NCBI GenBank assembly: GCA_020723845.1
Contig: DYIC01000001.1
Span: 51,395 to 115,394 of the forward strand
Direction of reading: 5' to 3'
Length of the DNA stretch: 64,000 nt
Source of the DNA: Hydrogenophaga sp.
GTDB taxonomy: Bacteria > Pseudomonadota > Gammaproteobacteria > Burkholderiales > Burkholderiaceae_C
Shown: in pieces, positions 35,665 through 45,886 of the stretch
How positions within the stretch are numbered: position 1 is the first letter of the stretch
Layout of the letters: every line of letters begins with the position of its first letter
Made by a program: the position numbers and the translations under genes
The notes under the pieces: generated by a model
The model's input: the letters and a program-made list of their open reading frames with translations, nothing else
Told to the model about the DNA's origin: nothing
Database searches by the model: none

Positions 35665-37358
35665 GCCGCCACATTATCGACCCGCACTGGCGCTGGCGCG
35701 CGATCCATCGGGCCCAGATGCACGCCACCCGAGGGGCGCAGGCGCGGGTCGCCCAGCGCCGGCCGGTTGCGGGCGGTGCCATAGCCCTGGCGCAGCGCCT
35801 GCACGCGCTGTTGCCAGCGTTCGGGGTTGGGCATGTCACGCTGGTAACGCTGCAGCACCAGCCAGGCCGACTCGACGGCGCGTGCGTTGAGCGTGTCTTG
35901 TGCGAGTGTGCACAGCTCGGCCAGTGCCAGCACCGGCTCGCCGTCGTGGGCGCGGCGCAGCGCTTGTTCGATGCGCTGCACCATCGTGGTCTCGCATTCG
36001 CGCAGGCGCTGCGCGTAGCGGGTGTGGTGGCTGGCGGCGCTGGCCAGCAGTTCGCCCATCGCCTTGGAGGTGGCAAAGCGCACCCCCAGCCGCTCCACCA
36101 GCGCGTCGTGTTCCGGCGTGTAGCCCTGGTGCGCCAGCGCCGCCAGCGCGGCGAGCAGGTTGCACGCCGCCTCCATATCGAAGTCGGGCGTGCCCACACC
36201 GGGCGCCATCGCGGTCAGCTCGGTCGCCACCCGTGTTCGGCGCTCCTCGTCCGGGGTGGGCAGGGCCTGCGCCAGCAGATCGACGAGGGCGACGAAACGC
36301 TGCAGCCGGTTGTCGTCGGGATAGCCGCGCGCGCGCTTGGCAAGCTCGGCCTGGTGGCGCTCCAGTTCGGCCGCGTCGTGCCGCTCGAACGCCGCGATGG
36401 CCAGCAACACCAGGCTCTCGGCGTCGAACATCTTGGAGTCCAGTCCCAGGTAGGTGGCGCGCTGCAGCAGCTCGACGGCCTTGTCGCGGTTGCCGAGAAA
36501 AAATGCCAGCATTCCCAGCCGCTGCTGGCGGCCGATCGCCATCGGCGTCGCCTCCAGCGCCCGCTGCAGGCTGTCGAGCGCATCGTCGAAGCGGCCCAGC
36601 TCCATCTGGGCGCGACCCAGCACGTCGTAGGCATCCGGGTAGTCGGGCGCGACTTCGATCAGTTGGCGCAGTGTCTCCAGCGCCGCCGAGGGCGCGCCGC
36701 TGTCGAGCTGGCAACGTGCCACCCCCAGCAACGCCCAAGGCTGGGCTTGCGCATCCCAGATCGACTGGAACAACGCCTGCGCCTGCCCGAAGCGCCCCAG
36801 CCGCAGCATGATCTCGGCCCCCCAGCGGGCCGCCGACAGCCACTGGGGGCCCTGGGTGGCAACGCGCTCCAGGCAGCGCTCGATCGCATCGTCGTAGCGG
36901 CGCTCCTCGAGCGCGCGGTAGATTTCCCACAGCGCCGCCTTGCGCCGCTGGGCCTGCTCGATGCGGTCGTACAGCGTGGCGGCCGAGTAGGGGCGCACGA
37001 TATAGCTGTCCACCGAGGATTCGGCGGCTTCGACCACCTTGAGATAGGTGGCCTCGTCGGTGATCAGGATGAACACGGTGCCATACGGCAGCAGGCCCGA
37101 GCGGCGCAGATCGTCGAGCAGCTCCTGTCCGGAGCCACCGCGCGGGAAGGTGTCGGCGCACACCACCAGGTCGAACGGGTGGCGCTCGATTTCGCGCCGC
37201 GCATCGGCAATGCGCCCGGTCTGGCTGATGGAGGTGAAGCCAAAGCTGCGCAGCTGGCCCGCCAGCGTCATGCGCGTGGTCGGGTTGGCATCGACGACCA
37301 GTGCCGCGTTGCGCCGCAGGTCTGCCGGCAGGGGGGCGCCGGATCCGGCTGCGGACAT
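35661..37358 (-). CDS. Receiver-like/TPR protein 2 with Ala at the phosphoacceptor position
   Basis: A 565-residue paralogue of the next gene: receiver-like domain (about 18-138) plus TPR-type repeats (about 140-420) and a shared LGLDSKMFDA-ESLVLL stretch. The phosphoacceptor position is Ala68 (VVCADTFP), with an Asp one residue later; the conserved Lys is Arg122 (SYIVRPY), while Thr100 is kept. Thus normal phosphotransfer chemistry is doubtful. The start follows the pilC stop by two bases, so co-translation with the pilus platform protein is likely. Function unknown; a scaffold or pilus regulator is an inference from context. Confidence 0.85.
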   Translation of the reverse strand: MSAAGSGAPLPADLRRNAALVVDANPTTRMTLAGQLRSFGFTSISQTGRIADARREIERHPFDLVVCADTFPRGGSGQELLDDLRRSGLLPYGTVFILITDEATYLKVVEAAESSVDSYIVRPYSAATLYDRIEQAQRRKAALWEIYRALEERRYDDAIERCLERVATQGPQWLSAARWGAEIMLRLGRFGQAQALFQSIWDAQAQPWALLGVARCQLDSGAPSAALETLRQLIEVAPDYPDAYDVLGRAQMELGRFDDALDSLQRALEATPMAIGRQQRLGMLAFFLGNRDKAVELLQRATYLGLDSKMFDAESLVLLAIAAFERHDAAELERHQAELAKRARGYPDDNRLQRFVALVDLLAQALPTPDEERRTRVATELTAMAPGVGTPDFDMEAACNLLAALAALAHQGYTPEHDALVERLGVRFATSKAMGELLASAASHHTRYAQRLRECETTMVQRIEQALRRAHDGEPVLALAELCTLAQDTLNARAVESAWLVLQRYQRDMPNPERWQQRVQALRQGYGTARNRPALGDPRLRPSGGVHLGPMDRAPAPVRVDNVAA

Positions 37359-37360
37359 GG

Positions 37361-38575
37361 TCAGACCACCGCGCCCAGCTTGAAGATCGGCAGGTACATC
37401 GCGACCACGATGCCGCCGATGATGGTGCCCAGAATGACGATGATGACGGGCTCCATGAGGCTCGACAGGCCAGCGACCATGTCATCGACTTCCTGCTCGT
37501 AAAAGTCGGCCGCCTTGCCCAGCATGTGGTCCAGCGAGCCCGACTCCTCGCCGATGGCGCACATTTGCAGCACCATCGAGGGGAAGATGCCAGCGTTGGT
37601 CATGGCCTGCGTCAGCGAGGTGCCGGTGGCGACCTCTTGCTGGATCTTGGCGGTGGCATCGGCATACACCGAATTGCCGGCGGCGCCGCCCACCGAATCG
37701 AGCGCCTCGACCAGCGGCACGCCGGCGGCGAACATCGTGGACAGCGTGCGCGTCCAGCGCGCGACGACGGATTTTTCGATCAGCTGGCCGAAGATGGGCA
37801 CGCGCAACAGCAGCCGGTCCATGAAACGCTGAACCCGTTCGTCGCGCTTCCAGGCCTGGAAGAAGAAGTACAACCCGCCACCCAGTGCCCCGAAGATGAG
37901 CCACCAGTACGCGACGAAAAATTCGCTGATCGCGATCACCGCCAGCGTCGGTGCCGGCAGATCGGCGCCGAAGGAGGTGAACACCTCCTTGAACGCCGGT
38001 ACCACGAAGATCATGATCACCGACACGACGATGAAGGCCACCACCATGACCGCGGTCGGGTACATCAGGGCGGACTTGACCTTGCTCTTGATCGCCTCGG
38101 TCTTTTCCAGGTACGTCGACAGCCGATCCAGGATATCTTCCAGGATCCCGGCCGCCTCGCCCGCTTCGACCAGGTTGCAATAGAGCGAGTTGAAGTACGC
38201 CGGGTGTTTGCGAAACGCCGCGCTGAGTGAGGTGCCGGTCTCGACGTCAGAGCGAATGTCGTACAGCAGTCGGGCCACGCTCGGGTTGGGGTTGCCGCGT
38301 CCGACGATGTCGAAGGCCTGCAACAGTGGCACGCCCGCCTTCATCATGGTGGCGAGCTGGCGTGTGAAGATGGCGATGTCCTTGGGGCGGATGCGCTTGG
38401 CCGAGGCGAGCCGGCGCTTCTTGACCTTTTGCACCAGGATGCCCTGGCGCCGCAGTTGCGCCTGCACCTGGGCCTCGCCGGCCGCGCGCAGCTCGCCCTT
38501 GACCGTCTTGCCGTTGCGGTCCTTGCCTTCCCACTCGTAGACGTATTCTTTGATGGTCGGGGCTGTCGTGGCCAT
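37361..38575 (-). CDS. pilC: Type IV pilus inner-membrane platform protein PilC
   Basis: Platform on which the pilus motor acts. The 404-residue protein has two T2SSF repeats (about 70-193 and 273-395): FTRQLATMMKAGVPLLQAFDIV versus WTRTLSTMFAAGVPLVEALDSVGG (in part), and three transmembrane segments. The N-terminal YVYEWEGKDRNGKTVKGEL is the family leader. It follows pilB by 51 bp. In many relatives pilD and coaE come next; here two receiver-like/TPR genes do. Confidence 0.95.
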   Translation of the reverse strand: MATTAPTIKEYVYEWEGKDRNGKTVKGELRAAGEAQVQAQLRRQGILVQKVKKRRLASAKRIRPKDIAIFTRQLATMMKAGVPLLQAFDIVGRGNPNPSVARLLYDIRSDVETGTSLSAAFRKHPAYFNSLYCNLVEAGEAAGILEDILDRLSTYLEKTEAIKSKVKSALMYPTAVMVVAFIVVSVIMIFVVPAFKEVFTSFGADLPAPTLAVIAISEFFVAYWWLIFGALGGGLYFFFQAWKRDERVQRFMDRLLLRVPIFGQLIEKSVVARWTRTLSTMFAAGVPLVEALDSVGGAAGNSVYADATAKIQQEVATGTSLTQAMTNAGIFPSMVLQMCAIGEESGSLDHMLGKAADFYEQEVDDMVAGLSSLMEPVIIVILGTIIGGIVVAMYLPIFKLGAVV

Positions 38576-38626
38576 GGGTGCTCCGCTGCGGTTCGGGACG
38601 ATGGGGCGTGCCGGGCGATGATTCGG

Positions 38627-40354
38627 TCAGTCGTTGGTCACCGCCAGAACCTCCTCCAGTGACGTGATGCCCATCTTAACCTTGCGCAGCCCACTTTCGC
38701 GCAGGGTGCGCACGCCTTCGGCGCGTGCCTGGGCGGCAATCTCCAGCGCGCTGGCGCCGCGCAGGATCAGCTGCTGGATGGCTTCGGTCACGGGCATGAC
38801 CTGGTAGATGCCGACCCGGCCCTTGTAGCCTTCGTGGCAGGCCGGGCAGCCCACGGGGCGGTACGGTTGCCATTGGCCGTCCAGGTCCTCGGGCCGAAAG
38901 CCCGCGTCCAGCAGCGCACGCTCGGGAATGTCATGGTGCGGCACTTTGCACTTGGGGCACAACCGCCGCGCGAGGCGCTGCGCCGTGATCAGGTTGATGC
39001 TGGAGGCGATGTTGAACGGCGCCACCCCCATGTTGAGCAAGCGCGTGAGGGTGGAGGGCGCATCGTTGGTGTGCAGCGTGGATAACACCAGGTGGCCGGT
39101 CTGCGCCGCCTTGATCGCGATGTCGGCGGTTTCCAGGTCACGAATCTCGCCCACCATGATGATGTCGGGGTCCTGACGCAGAAACGCCCGCAGCGCAGCG
39201 GCAAAGGTCAGCCCCGCCTTTTCGTTGACGTTGACCTGGTTGACGCCCGGCAGGTTGATCTCGGCCGGGTCCTCGGCCGTGGAGATGTTGACCCCGGGCT
39301 GATTGAGCAGATTCAGGCAGGTGTAGAGCGAGACGGTCTTGCCCGACCCCGTGGGGCCGGTGACGAGCACCATGCCATAGGGCCGGTTGATGGCTTCCAG
39401 CAGCTTGGCCTTTTCGTCGGGTTCGTAGCCCAGCGCGTCGATACCCATCTGGGCGCTGCTCGGATCCAGGATGCGGATCACCACTTTCTCGCCGAACAGC
39501 GTGGGCAGGGTGCTGACGCGAAAGTCGATCACCTTGTCGGGGCCGACCTTGAGCTTCATGCGCCCGTCCTGCGGCACGCGCTTTTCGGCAATGTCGAGCT
39601 TGGAGATGACCTTGATGCGCGACGCGAGCTTGTCCTTGATCGCCACCGGGGGAGAGGCGACCTCGCGCAGCTCGCCGTCGATGCGAAAACGCACGCGGTA
39701 CTGGTGTTCGTAGGGCTCGAAATGCAGGTCCGAGGCACGCATCGTGTAGGCGTCGAGCAGCATTTTTTGCAAAAACCGCACGATGGGCGCGTCCTCCACC
39801 TCGGCCGACACCTTGTCGGCGGGCTCGTCCGAGGTCATTTCGATACCGTCGGCCGCGAAGTCGAACGTCTGGCCGACGATCTGGTCGATCACCTGCTGGG
39901 CACTCGCGGTGAAGGATTCGACCAGCTTGCCCAGCTTGTCGACCTCTGCGATGATCCAGTCGACGCTGAGCTGGGTTTCGAACTTGATTTTTTCTGCCGC
40001 CTGCAAGTCCGACGGATCCGCCGTGGCCACCGACAGCCGGTTACCGCGCCGCCCCAGGGGCACGACGCGGTACTGCTGGCAGGTTTTGGGGTCGAGCAAT
40101 CCGTGGGGCAGGCGCTGCGGGTCGACGGCGTCGAGGTCGATCAGCGGCGCGGCAAAAGCCACCGACATCACGTGCGCCAAGTCACGCGGCGACACCGACT
40201 GGCTGCCGATGAGTTCGGTGATGAAGCCGGTCTGGCGCGCCTGGGCCTGGGCGTAGAGTGTCTCGGCCTGGCGCTGCGTGAGCACGCCCGCGCCGATCAG
40301 GGCGCGCGCCAGCCCCGGTAGGGCCATCGTGGCGACGCTGTCGTCATCGGTCAT
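38627..40354 (-). CDS. pilB: Type IV pilus assembly ATPase PilB
   Basis: Hexameric extension motor of type IV pili. The 575-residue protein has an N-terminal MshEN-type domain, Walker [13 protein letters not shown], an Asp box (SDLHFEPYE), Walker B region [16 protein letters not shown], the His box STLHTND, and a C-terminal tetracysteine zinc site (CPKC and [10 protein letters not shown]). It is divergent from accB. The pilus operon here is pilB-pilC plus two receiver-like/TPR genes; no pilin or prepilin peptidase is in the window. Confidence 0.96.
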   Translation of the reverse strand: MTDDDSVATMALPGLARALIGAGVLTQRQAETLYAQAQARQTGFITELIGSQSVSPRDLAHVMSVAFAAPLIDLDAVDPQRLPHGLLDPKTCQQYRVVPLGRRGNRLSVATADPSDLQAAEKIKFETQLSVDWIIAEVDKLGKLVESFTASAQQVIDQIVGQTFDFAADGIEMTSDEPADKVSAEVEDAPIVRFLQKMLLDAYTMRASDLHFEPYEHQYRVRFRIDGELREVASPPVAIKDKLASRIKVISKLDIAEKRVPQDGRMKLKVGPDKVIDFRVSTLPTLFGEKVVIRILDPSSAQMGIDALGYEPDEKAKLLEAINRPYGMVLVTGPTGSGKTVSLYTCLNLLNQPGVNISTAEDPAEINLPGVNQVNVNEKAGLTFAAALRAFLRQDPDIIMVGEIRDLETADIAIKAAQTGHLVLSTLHTNDAPSTLTRLLNMGVAPFNIASSINLITAQRLARRLCPKCKVPHHDIPERALLDAGFRPEDLDGQWQPYRPVGCPACHEGYKGRVGIYQVMPVTEAIQQLILRGASALEIAAQARAEGVRTLRESGLRKVKMGITSLEEVLAVTND

Positions 40355-40392
40355 CGGGGGTTCCTGTGGGCGACGGTGGACAAGGGCTCGTG

Positions 40393-40398
40393 TATATT
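40393..40398 (+). promoter_or_regulatory. Candidate -10 box for accB
   Basis: TATATT directly preceded by TG, about 65 bases before the accB ATG, in the 109-bp pilB/accB divergent gap. A perfect small hairpin (CCGCGA/TCGCGG, 40410-40424) lies in the leader. No good -35 is visible. Confidence 0.4.
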
Positions 40399-40463
40399 TC
40401 GCGCTCTTTCCGCGATGTTCGCGGCACGATCAACGCATGTTGGGTGCATCATACGGAGTCACC

Positions 40464-40934
40464 ATGGATCTTCGCAAACTCAAGACGCTCATCGACCTGG
40501 TCTCGGAGTCGAACGTCTCCGAACTCGAGATCACGGAAGCCGAAGGCAAGGTCCGCATCGTCAAGGCGGCTCCCGCAGCACCCATGATGGTGCCTGCCCC
40601 CGCCCCGGCCCAGGCCGTGCCAGCCGCGCCCATCACCCTCACGGCGCCCGCGCCCTCGCCAGTGCCGCCGGCGGCGTCGGCCGCGCCGGCGCAGATCGAG
40701 GGACACGTCATCAAATCGCCCATGGTCGGAACCTTCTATCGTGCACCCAGCCCGGGGGCCAAGCCCTTCGTGGAAGTGGGCCAGGCGGTCAAGGAAGGCG
40801 AGCCGGTGTGCATCATCGAAGCCATGAAGATTCTCAACGAAATCGAGGCCGATCGTGCAGGTGTCATCAAGGAAATTCTGGTCGAGAACGGCCAAGCCGT
40901 CGAGTACGGCCAGCCCCTCTTCGTCCTCGAGTGA
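40464..40934 (+). CDS. accB: Biotin carboxyl carrier protein of acetyl-CoA carboxylase
   Basis: Carries the biotin that is carboxylated by AccC. The 156-residue protein has an N-terminal helix ([22 protein letters not shown]), an Ala/Pro-rich linker (about 38-78) and the biotinyl domain with the modified Lys in [16 protein letters not shown] and the thumb-like [18 protein letters not shown] precedes the ATG. accC follows after 10 bp. The aroQ gene often found upstream in relatives is not here. Confidence 0.97.
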   Translation: MDLRKLKTLIDLVSESNVSELEITEAEGKVRIVKAAPAAPMMVPAPAPAQAVPAAPITLTAPAPSPVPPAASAAPAQIEGHVIKSPMVGTFYRAPSPGAKPFVEVGQAVKEGEPVCIIEAMKILNEIEADRAGVIKEILVENGQAVEYGQPLFVLE

Positions 40935-40944
40935 GGGCGCGGGC

Positions 40945-42283
<1,339 letters not shown>

Positions 42284-42297
<14 letters not shown>

Positions 42298-43222
42298 CGC
42301 CGCCCCCGCCCCCGCCGCGCGCTGGCACGAACTGGTGCTGCAGGTGCCCGAAGCCCAGGTGGAAGCCGTCTGCGACGCGCTGGAGGCGCTCGATGCGCTG
42401 AGCGTGGCGGTGGAAGATGCCGACGCCCACACCCCCGCCGAGCGCGCGCTGTTTGGCGAGCCGGGTCTGCCGCCACCGGCGGCGGGTTGGCAGCGCTCGC
42501 AGGTGGTGGCGCTGTTCGACACCGAAGCCCAGGCACGCGAGGCGGCCGGGCTGTTGGCGGTGCAGGACTTCATGGCCGACGCGGCCGTGGTCGGCGTGCG
42601 CCCGGTGGCCGATACCGACTGGGTGTGTCTGACCCAGTCACAGTTCGAGCCGGTGGCCATCACGCCCGACTTTTGGATCGTGCCGACGTGGCACGAGCCG
42701 CCAGCGGCAGCGCGCACCGTGCTGCGGCTGGACCCGGGCCTGGCGTTCGGCACCGGCACCCACCCCACCACGCGCATGTGTCTGCGCTGGATCGCGGCGC
42801 ATCCGCCGCGCGGACGGCGCGTGCTGGACTATGGCTGCGGCTCGGGCATCTTGGCGATGGCGGCAGCGCGGTTTGGCGCGCAGGCGGTGGATGCGGTCGA
42901 TATCGACCCCGCGGCCGTGGAAGCCACCCAGCGCAACGCTGCCGCCAATGGTGTGCGGCTGTCGGCCGGGTTGCCCGAGCGGGCGCAAGGCACCTACGAC
43001 GTGGTGCTGGCCAACATCCTGGCCACGCCGTTGAAGGTGCTCGCGCCGCTGCTGTGTGCGCACGTCGCACCGGGCGGGCACCTGGTGTTGGCCGGCATCC
43101 TGGAGCGCCAGGCCGAGGAGCTGCGCGCGGCCTACGCGCCGTGGCTGGCGTTGCAGGTGCAGGAGGCGGACGAGGGTTGGATCCTGATGACGGCACAGCG
43201 TCTGGGGGCAACGCCGCCATAA
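42284..43222 (+). CDS. prmA: Ribosomal protein L11 methyltransferase
   Basis: SAM-dependent trimethylation of L11. The 312-residue protein has an N-terminal L11-recognition domain ([20 protein letters not shown]) and a methyltransferase domain with [15 protein letters not shown], motif [31 protein letters not shown] and the NPPY-like LANILATPL. The start is a GTG inside the end of accC, the only suitable initiator for the conserved N-terminus. Confidence 0.95.
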
Positions 43223-43223
43223 T
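43218..43223 (+). promoter_or_regulatory. Candidate -10 box for the zinc-ribbon/DUF3426 gene
   Basis: CATAAT overlaps the prmA stop and ends 7 nt before the next ATG, too close for a normal leader and Shine-Dalgarno sequence. The -35 region is poor. Confidence 0.35.
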
Positions 43224-43230
43224 CCGGGGC

Positions 43231-44112
43231 ATGAGCTTCATTACCCGCTGCCCCTCGTGTGGAACGGCCTTCAAGGTCGTGGCGGATCAGCTCAAAATCG
43301 CCGATGGCTGGGTGCGCTGCGGGCGGTGCCAGCACGTATTCGATGCCACGCTGGATCTGGAGCCGGCCTCCGTGCCGCTGCCGACCGAGGCGCCGCGCCC
43401 GGCGACGCCAGATCCCCCACCCCCCCCGCCTTCCTCGTCCCCCGAGGTGGCGGCCCCCGATGTCGCCGACGCTCACGACACGGCGCGCCCCCCGACCGAA
43501 GATTGCCCGTCGCAGCCCCCTGACGAGTCGCCACCGGGATCCCTGCCCGAGGCCGCGCCGCCGAGCGTGCCCTTGTCAGACGGGTCGTTGCCGGACTGGT
43601 CGTTCGTGCGGCAGGCGCGCCGTCGGGCGTTCTGGCGCCGGCCGTGGGTGCGGGCGACGCTGATACTTGCAGCGCTGGGGTTGACGGCATCGCTTTTGGG
43701 CCAAGCGGTATGGCACTGGCGGGACACGCTGGCGGCGCGTTACCCCGAATCGCGGCCCGGGCTGCAGGTGTTTTGCGAAGTGCTCGGATGCACCATCGCG
43801 CCGCCCCGGCGGCCACAGGACGTGGTCATCGAAGGGTCGGTGCTGCTGCGCCGCGCGCCCGACCGCTACAGCTTCCATCTGGTGGTGCGCAACCATGCCG
43901 ACATCGAGATCGCCGCGCCGGCGCTGGAGCTGACGTTGACCGATGCCCAGGATCGGGTCTTGGTGCGCCGGGTGTGGCTGCCGGCCGAATGGCCGCAGCC
44001 GCGGGCCACGCTGGCACCGGGGCAGGAGTGGCCGCTGCAGTTCGAGTTGGCGTTCGATCACCCGAAGGCGGCCCGCATGGCGGGCTACCGGGCAGTCTTG
44101 TTCTATCCCTGA
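43231..44112 (+). CDS. Zinc-ribbon and DUF3426 domain membrane protein
   Basis: A 293-residue protein of unknown function. It begins with an MJ0042-type zinc ribbon with two CxxC pairs (TRCPSCGTAF and VRCGRCQHVFDA), followed by a long Pro/Ala/Ser-rich linker (about 48-115). Next come a single transmembrane helix (about 137-156, RATLILAALGLTASLLGQAV) and a C-terminal DUF3426 domain (about 165-293) that is probably periplasmic with a Cys pair (FCEVLGC). Its position after prmA is conserved in Burkholderiales. Confidence 0.9.
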   Translation: MSFITRCPSCGTAFKVVADQLKIADGWVRCGRCQHVFDATLDLEPASVPLPTEAPRPATPDPPPPPPSSSPEVAAPDVADAHDTARPPTEDCPSQPPDESPPGSLPEAAPPSVPLSDGSLPDWSFVRQARRRAFWRRPWVRATLILAALGLTASLLGQAVWHWRDTLAARYPESRPGLQVFCEVLGCTIAPPRRPQDVVIEGSVLLRRAPDRYSFHLVVRNHADIEIAAPALELTLTDAQDRVLVRRVWLPAEWPQPRATLAPGQEWPLQFELAFDHPKAARMAGYRAVLFYP

Positions 44113-44142
44113 CCCGTTCGGGTCTCCTCACGAGTCTTTTTC

Positions 44143-45030
44143 ATGACCATCCTCGTTTGCGGTTCCCTGGCCTTCGACACCATCATGGACTTCGAAGGCC
44201 GTTTTGCCGACCACATCCTGCCGGACCAGCTGCACATCCTGAACGTGTCGTTTTTGGTGCCGGCGTTGCGGCGCGAGTACGGCGGCTGCGCGGGCAACAT
44301 CGCTTACGGCTTGCGGCAGCTGGGGGCGGCGGTGCGGCCCGTGGCCACGCTGGGTGCCGACGGCCAGCCCTATCTGGCACGCCTGCAGGCCATGGGGGTG
44401 GACGTGTCGGCGCTGCGGGTCACGCCCGAGCATTTCACCGCCCAGGCGATGATCATGACGGATCGGGACAACAACCAGATCACGGCGTTTCATCCCGGAG
44501 CGATGGCGCTGGCGCACCACAACCCGATCGCAGAGACGGCCGGCGTGTCGATCGCCATCCTGTCTCCCGACGGCAAGCAGGCCACCTGGACGCACGCCGA
44601 GCAGCTGCACGCGGCGGGCGTGCCGTTCGTCTTCGATCCCGGGCAGGGGCTACCGATGTTCGACGGCGCCGAACTGCGACAGTTGGTCGAGTGGGCCGAT
44701 TGGGCCGCGCTCAATGACTACGAGGCCCGACTGCTGTGCGATCGCACGGGCCTGTCGCTGGCTGCCCTGTCACAGCGGTTGCGGGCGCTGGTGGTGACGC
44801 TCGGGGAGCACGGCTGCGACGTCTGGCAAGATGGCCAGTGCACGCGCGTGGCCGGCGAGCGCGCCAGCGCCATCGTCGATCCGACCGGCTGCGGCGATGC
44901 CTTCCGGGCCGCCCTGCTGTACGGGCTGGCGCACGGCTGGGGTGTCGAGCAGGCCGCGCGACTGGGCAACCGCATGGGCGCGGCCAAGATCGCCACCCAA
45001 GGCGGGCAGAACTACCGTTTCAGCCTCTGA
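44143..45030 (+). CDS. PfkB-family carbohydrate/nucleoside kinase
   Basis: A 295-residue ribokinase-fold kinase. It contains YGGCAGNIAYGLRQLG (substrate-lid region of PfkB proteins) and the C-terminal signature DPTGCGDAFRAALLYGL with the catalytic Asp (a DTxGAGD variant with Cys). The N-terminus MTILVCGSLAFDTIMDFEGRF is like the putative adenosine-kinase subgroup of proteobacteria. The sugar or nucleoside substrate cannot be fixed from sequence. It is convergent with the H1-like gene across 54 bp. Confidence 0.88.
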   Translation: MTILVCGSLAFDTIMDFEGRFADHILPDQLHILNVSFLVPALRREYGGCAGNIAYGLRQLGAAVRPVATLGADGQPYLARLQAMGVDVSALRVTPEHFTAQAMIMTDRDNNQITAFHPGAMALAHHNPIAETAGVSIAILSPDGKQATWTHAEQLHAAGVPFVFDPGQGLPMFDGAELRQLVEWADWAALNDYEARLLCDRTGLSLAALSQRLRALVVTLGEHGCDVWQDGQCTRVAGERASAIVDPTGCGDAFRAALLYGLAHGWGVEQAARLGNRMGAAKIATQGGQNYRFSL

Positions 45031-45084
45031 GCCCAAGGGGCCACGCACCCCGCCACGCGGCAGGGAAGCGCAAGGCACCCGCAC

Positions 45085-45813
45085 TCAGGGCCGTGGACCG
45101 GTCGGGAACGGCCACGCCGCCTTGGGGTTGAGCTTGGTTTGGGCGCTGGGCGCGGCAGCGGCCTCGGCCTTGCCTTTGGACTTGGCCTTGGCGCCAGCGG
45201 ATTCGCCTTTGGCGGCTTTGTCCGGTTTGCCTGCCTTGGCGGTTTTTTTCGCCTTCGGCACCTCGTCCTTCGAGGCCGTCGCCTTTGAGGCTTTGACCAC
45301 TTTCTCGGCCTTGACGGCCGGTGCGGCGCTCGGGGTGGCCGTCTTCGCGCCCGATGTCTTTTTCGCCGGTGCTTTCACCGCCGTCTTTTCGGTCGTTTTT
45401 TCGGCCGCCTTTTTCGCCGGGGCGCTGGCCGCGGTGGACGTCGACTTCGCTGCGGTCGTCTTGCCGCTCGCGCTGGCGGCTGCGCTCGTTTTAGCCGCAG
45501 GTCTCTTGGTCGTGGGCTTCTGGGCGGTCGCCGCGGGCTCGGCGGTCACCGCGGCGGCCTTTTTCTTGGGCGCGGCTTTCTTGGCCGGCGCGGAAGCGCT
45601 GGCTGCCGTGGGGGCTGCGGTCTTGCTCGTCGCCTTGGGTGTGGCTTTGGATGACGCCTTGGTGGCCGCTTTGGAGGGCGCGGGTTCGGCGCCCGCCGCA
45701 GCCGTGGCGGGCGCTTTCTTGGCCGTCACCTTCTGGGTTGTCGGCGCAGCGGCGGCCGTCTTTTTCTTCGCGGACTCGGTGGCCGCGGCGGCGGCCTTCT
45801 TCGCGGTTGCCAT
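45085..45813 (-). CDS. Histone H1-like Lys/Ala-rich DNA-binding protein
   Basis: A 242-residue low-complexity protein made mostly of Ala, Lys, Thr, Ser and Pro in AKKAA/AAKTT-like degenerate repeats, like the C-terminal tail of eukaryotic H1 and bacterial proteins such as BpH1 or AlgP. It ends in a non-repetitive LNPKAAWPFPTG motif. It probably binds DNA non-specifically as a nucleoid protein. The length is expected to vary between strains because of the repeats. GCAGGAGA precedes the ATG. It lies 73 bp downstream of nrdB, a conserved Burkholderiales neighbourhood. Confidence 0.88.
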   Translation of the reverse strand: MATAKKAAAAATESAKKKTAAAAPTTQKVTAKKAPATAAAGAEPAPSKAATKASSKATPKATSKTAAPTAASASAPAKKAAPKKKAAAVTAEPAATAQKPTTKRPAAKTSAAASASGKTTAAKSTSTAASAPAKKAAEKTTEKTAVKAPAKKTSGAKTATPSAAPAVKAEKVVKASKATASKDEVPKAKKTAKAGKPDKAAKGESAGAKAKSKGKAEAAAAPSAQTKLNPKAAWPFPTGPRP

Positions 45814-45886
45814 GGGGGGTCTCCTGCTTGAGGTTGGCGGGTGGGGAAAACGGTGACGGCCGCGCGACCCAGGCGTTGGCGGGGGA

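Noticed and set aside
44111-44124. A short palindrome (GACCCG/CGGGTC) before the PfkB kinase as a terminator.
   Set aside because: The loop is only two bases in the full pairing and no U run follows directly; likely chance in GC-rich sequence.
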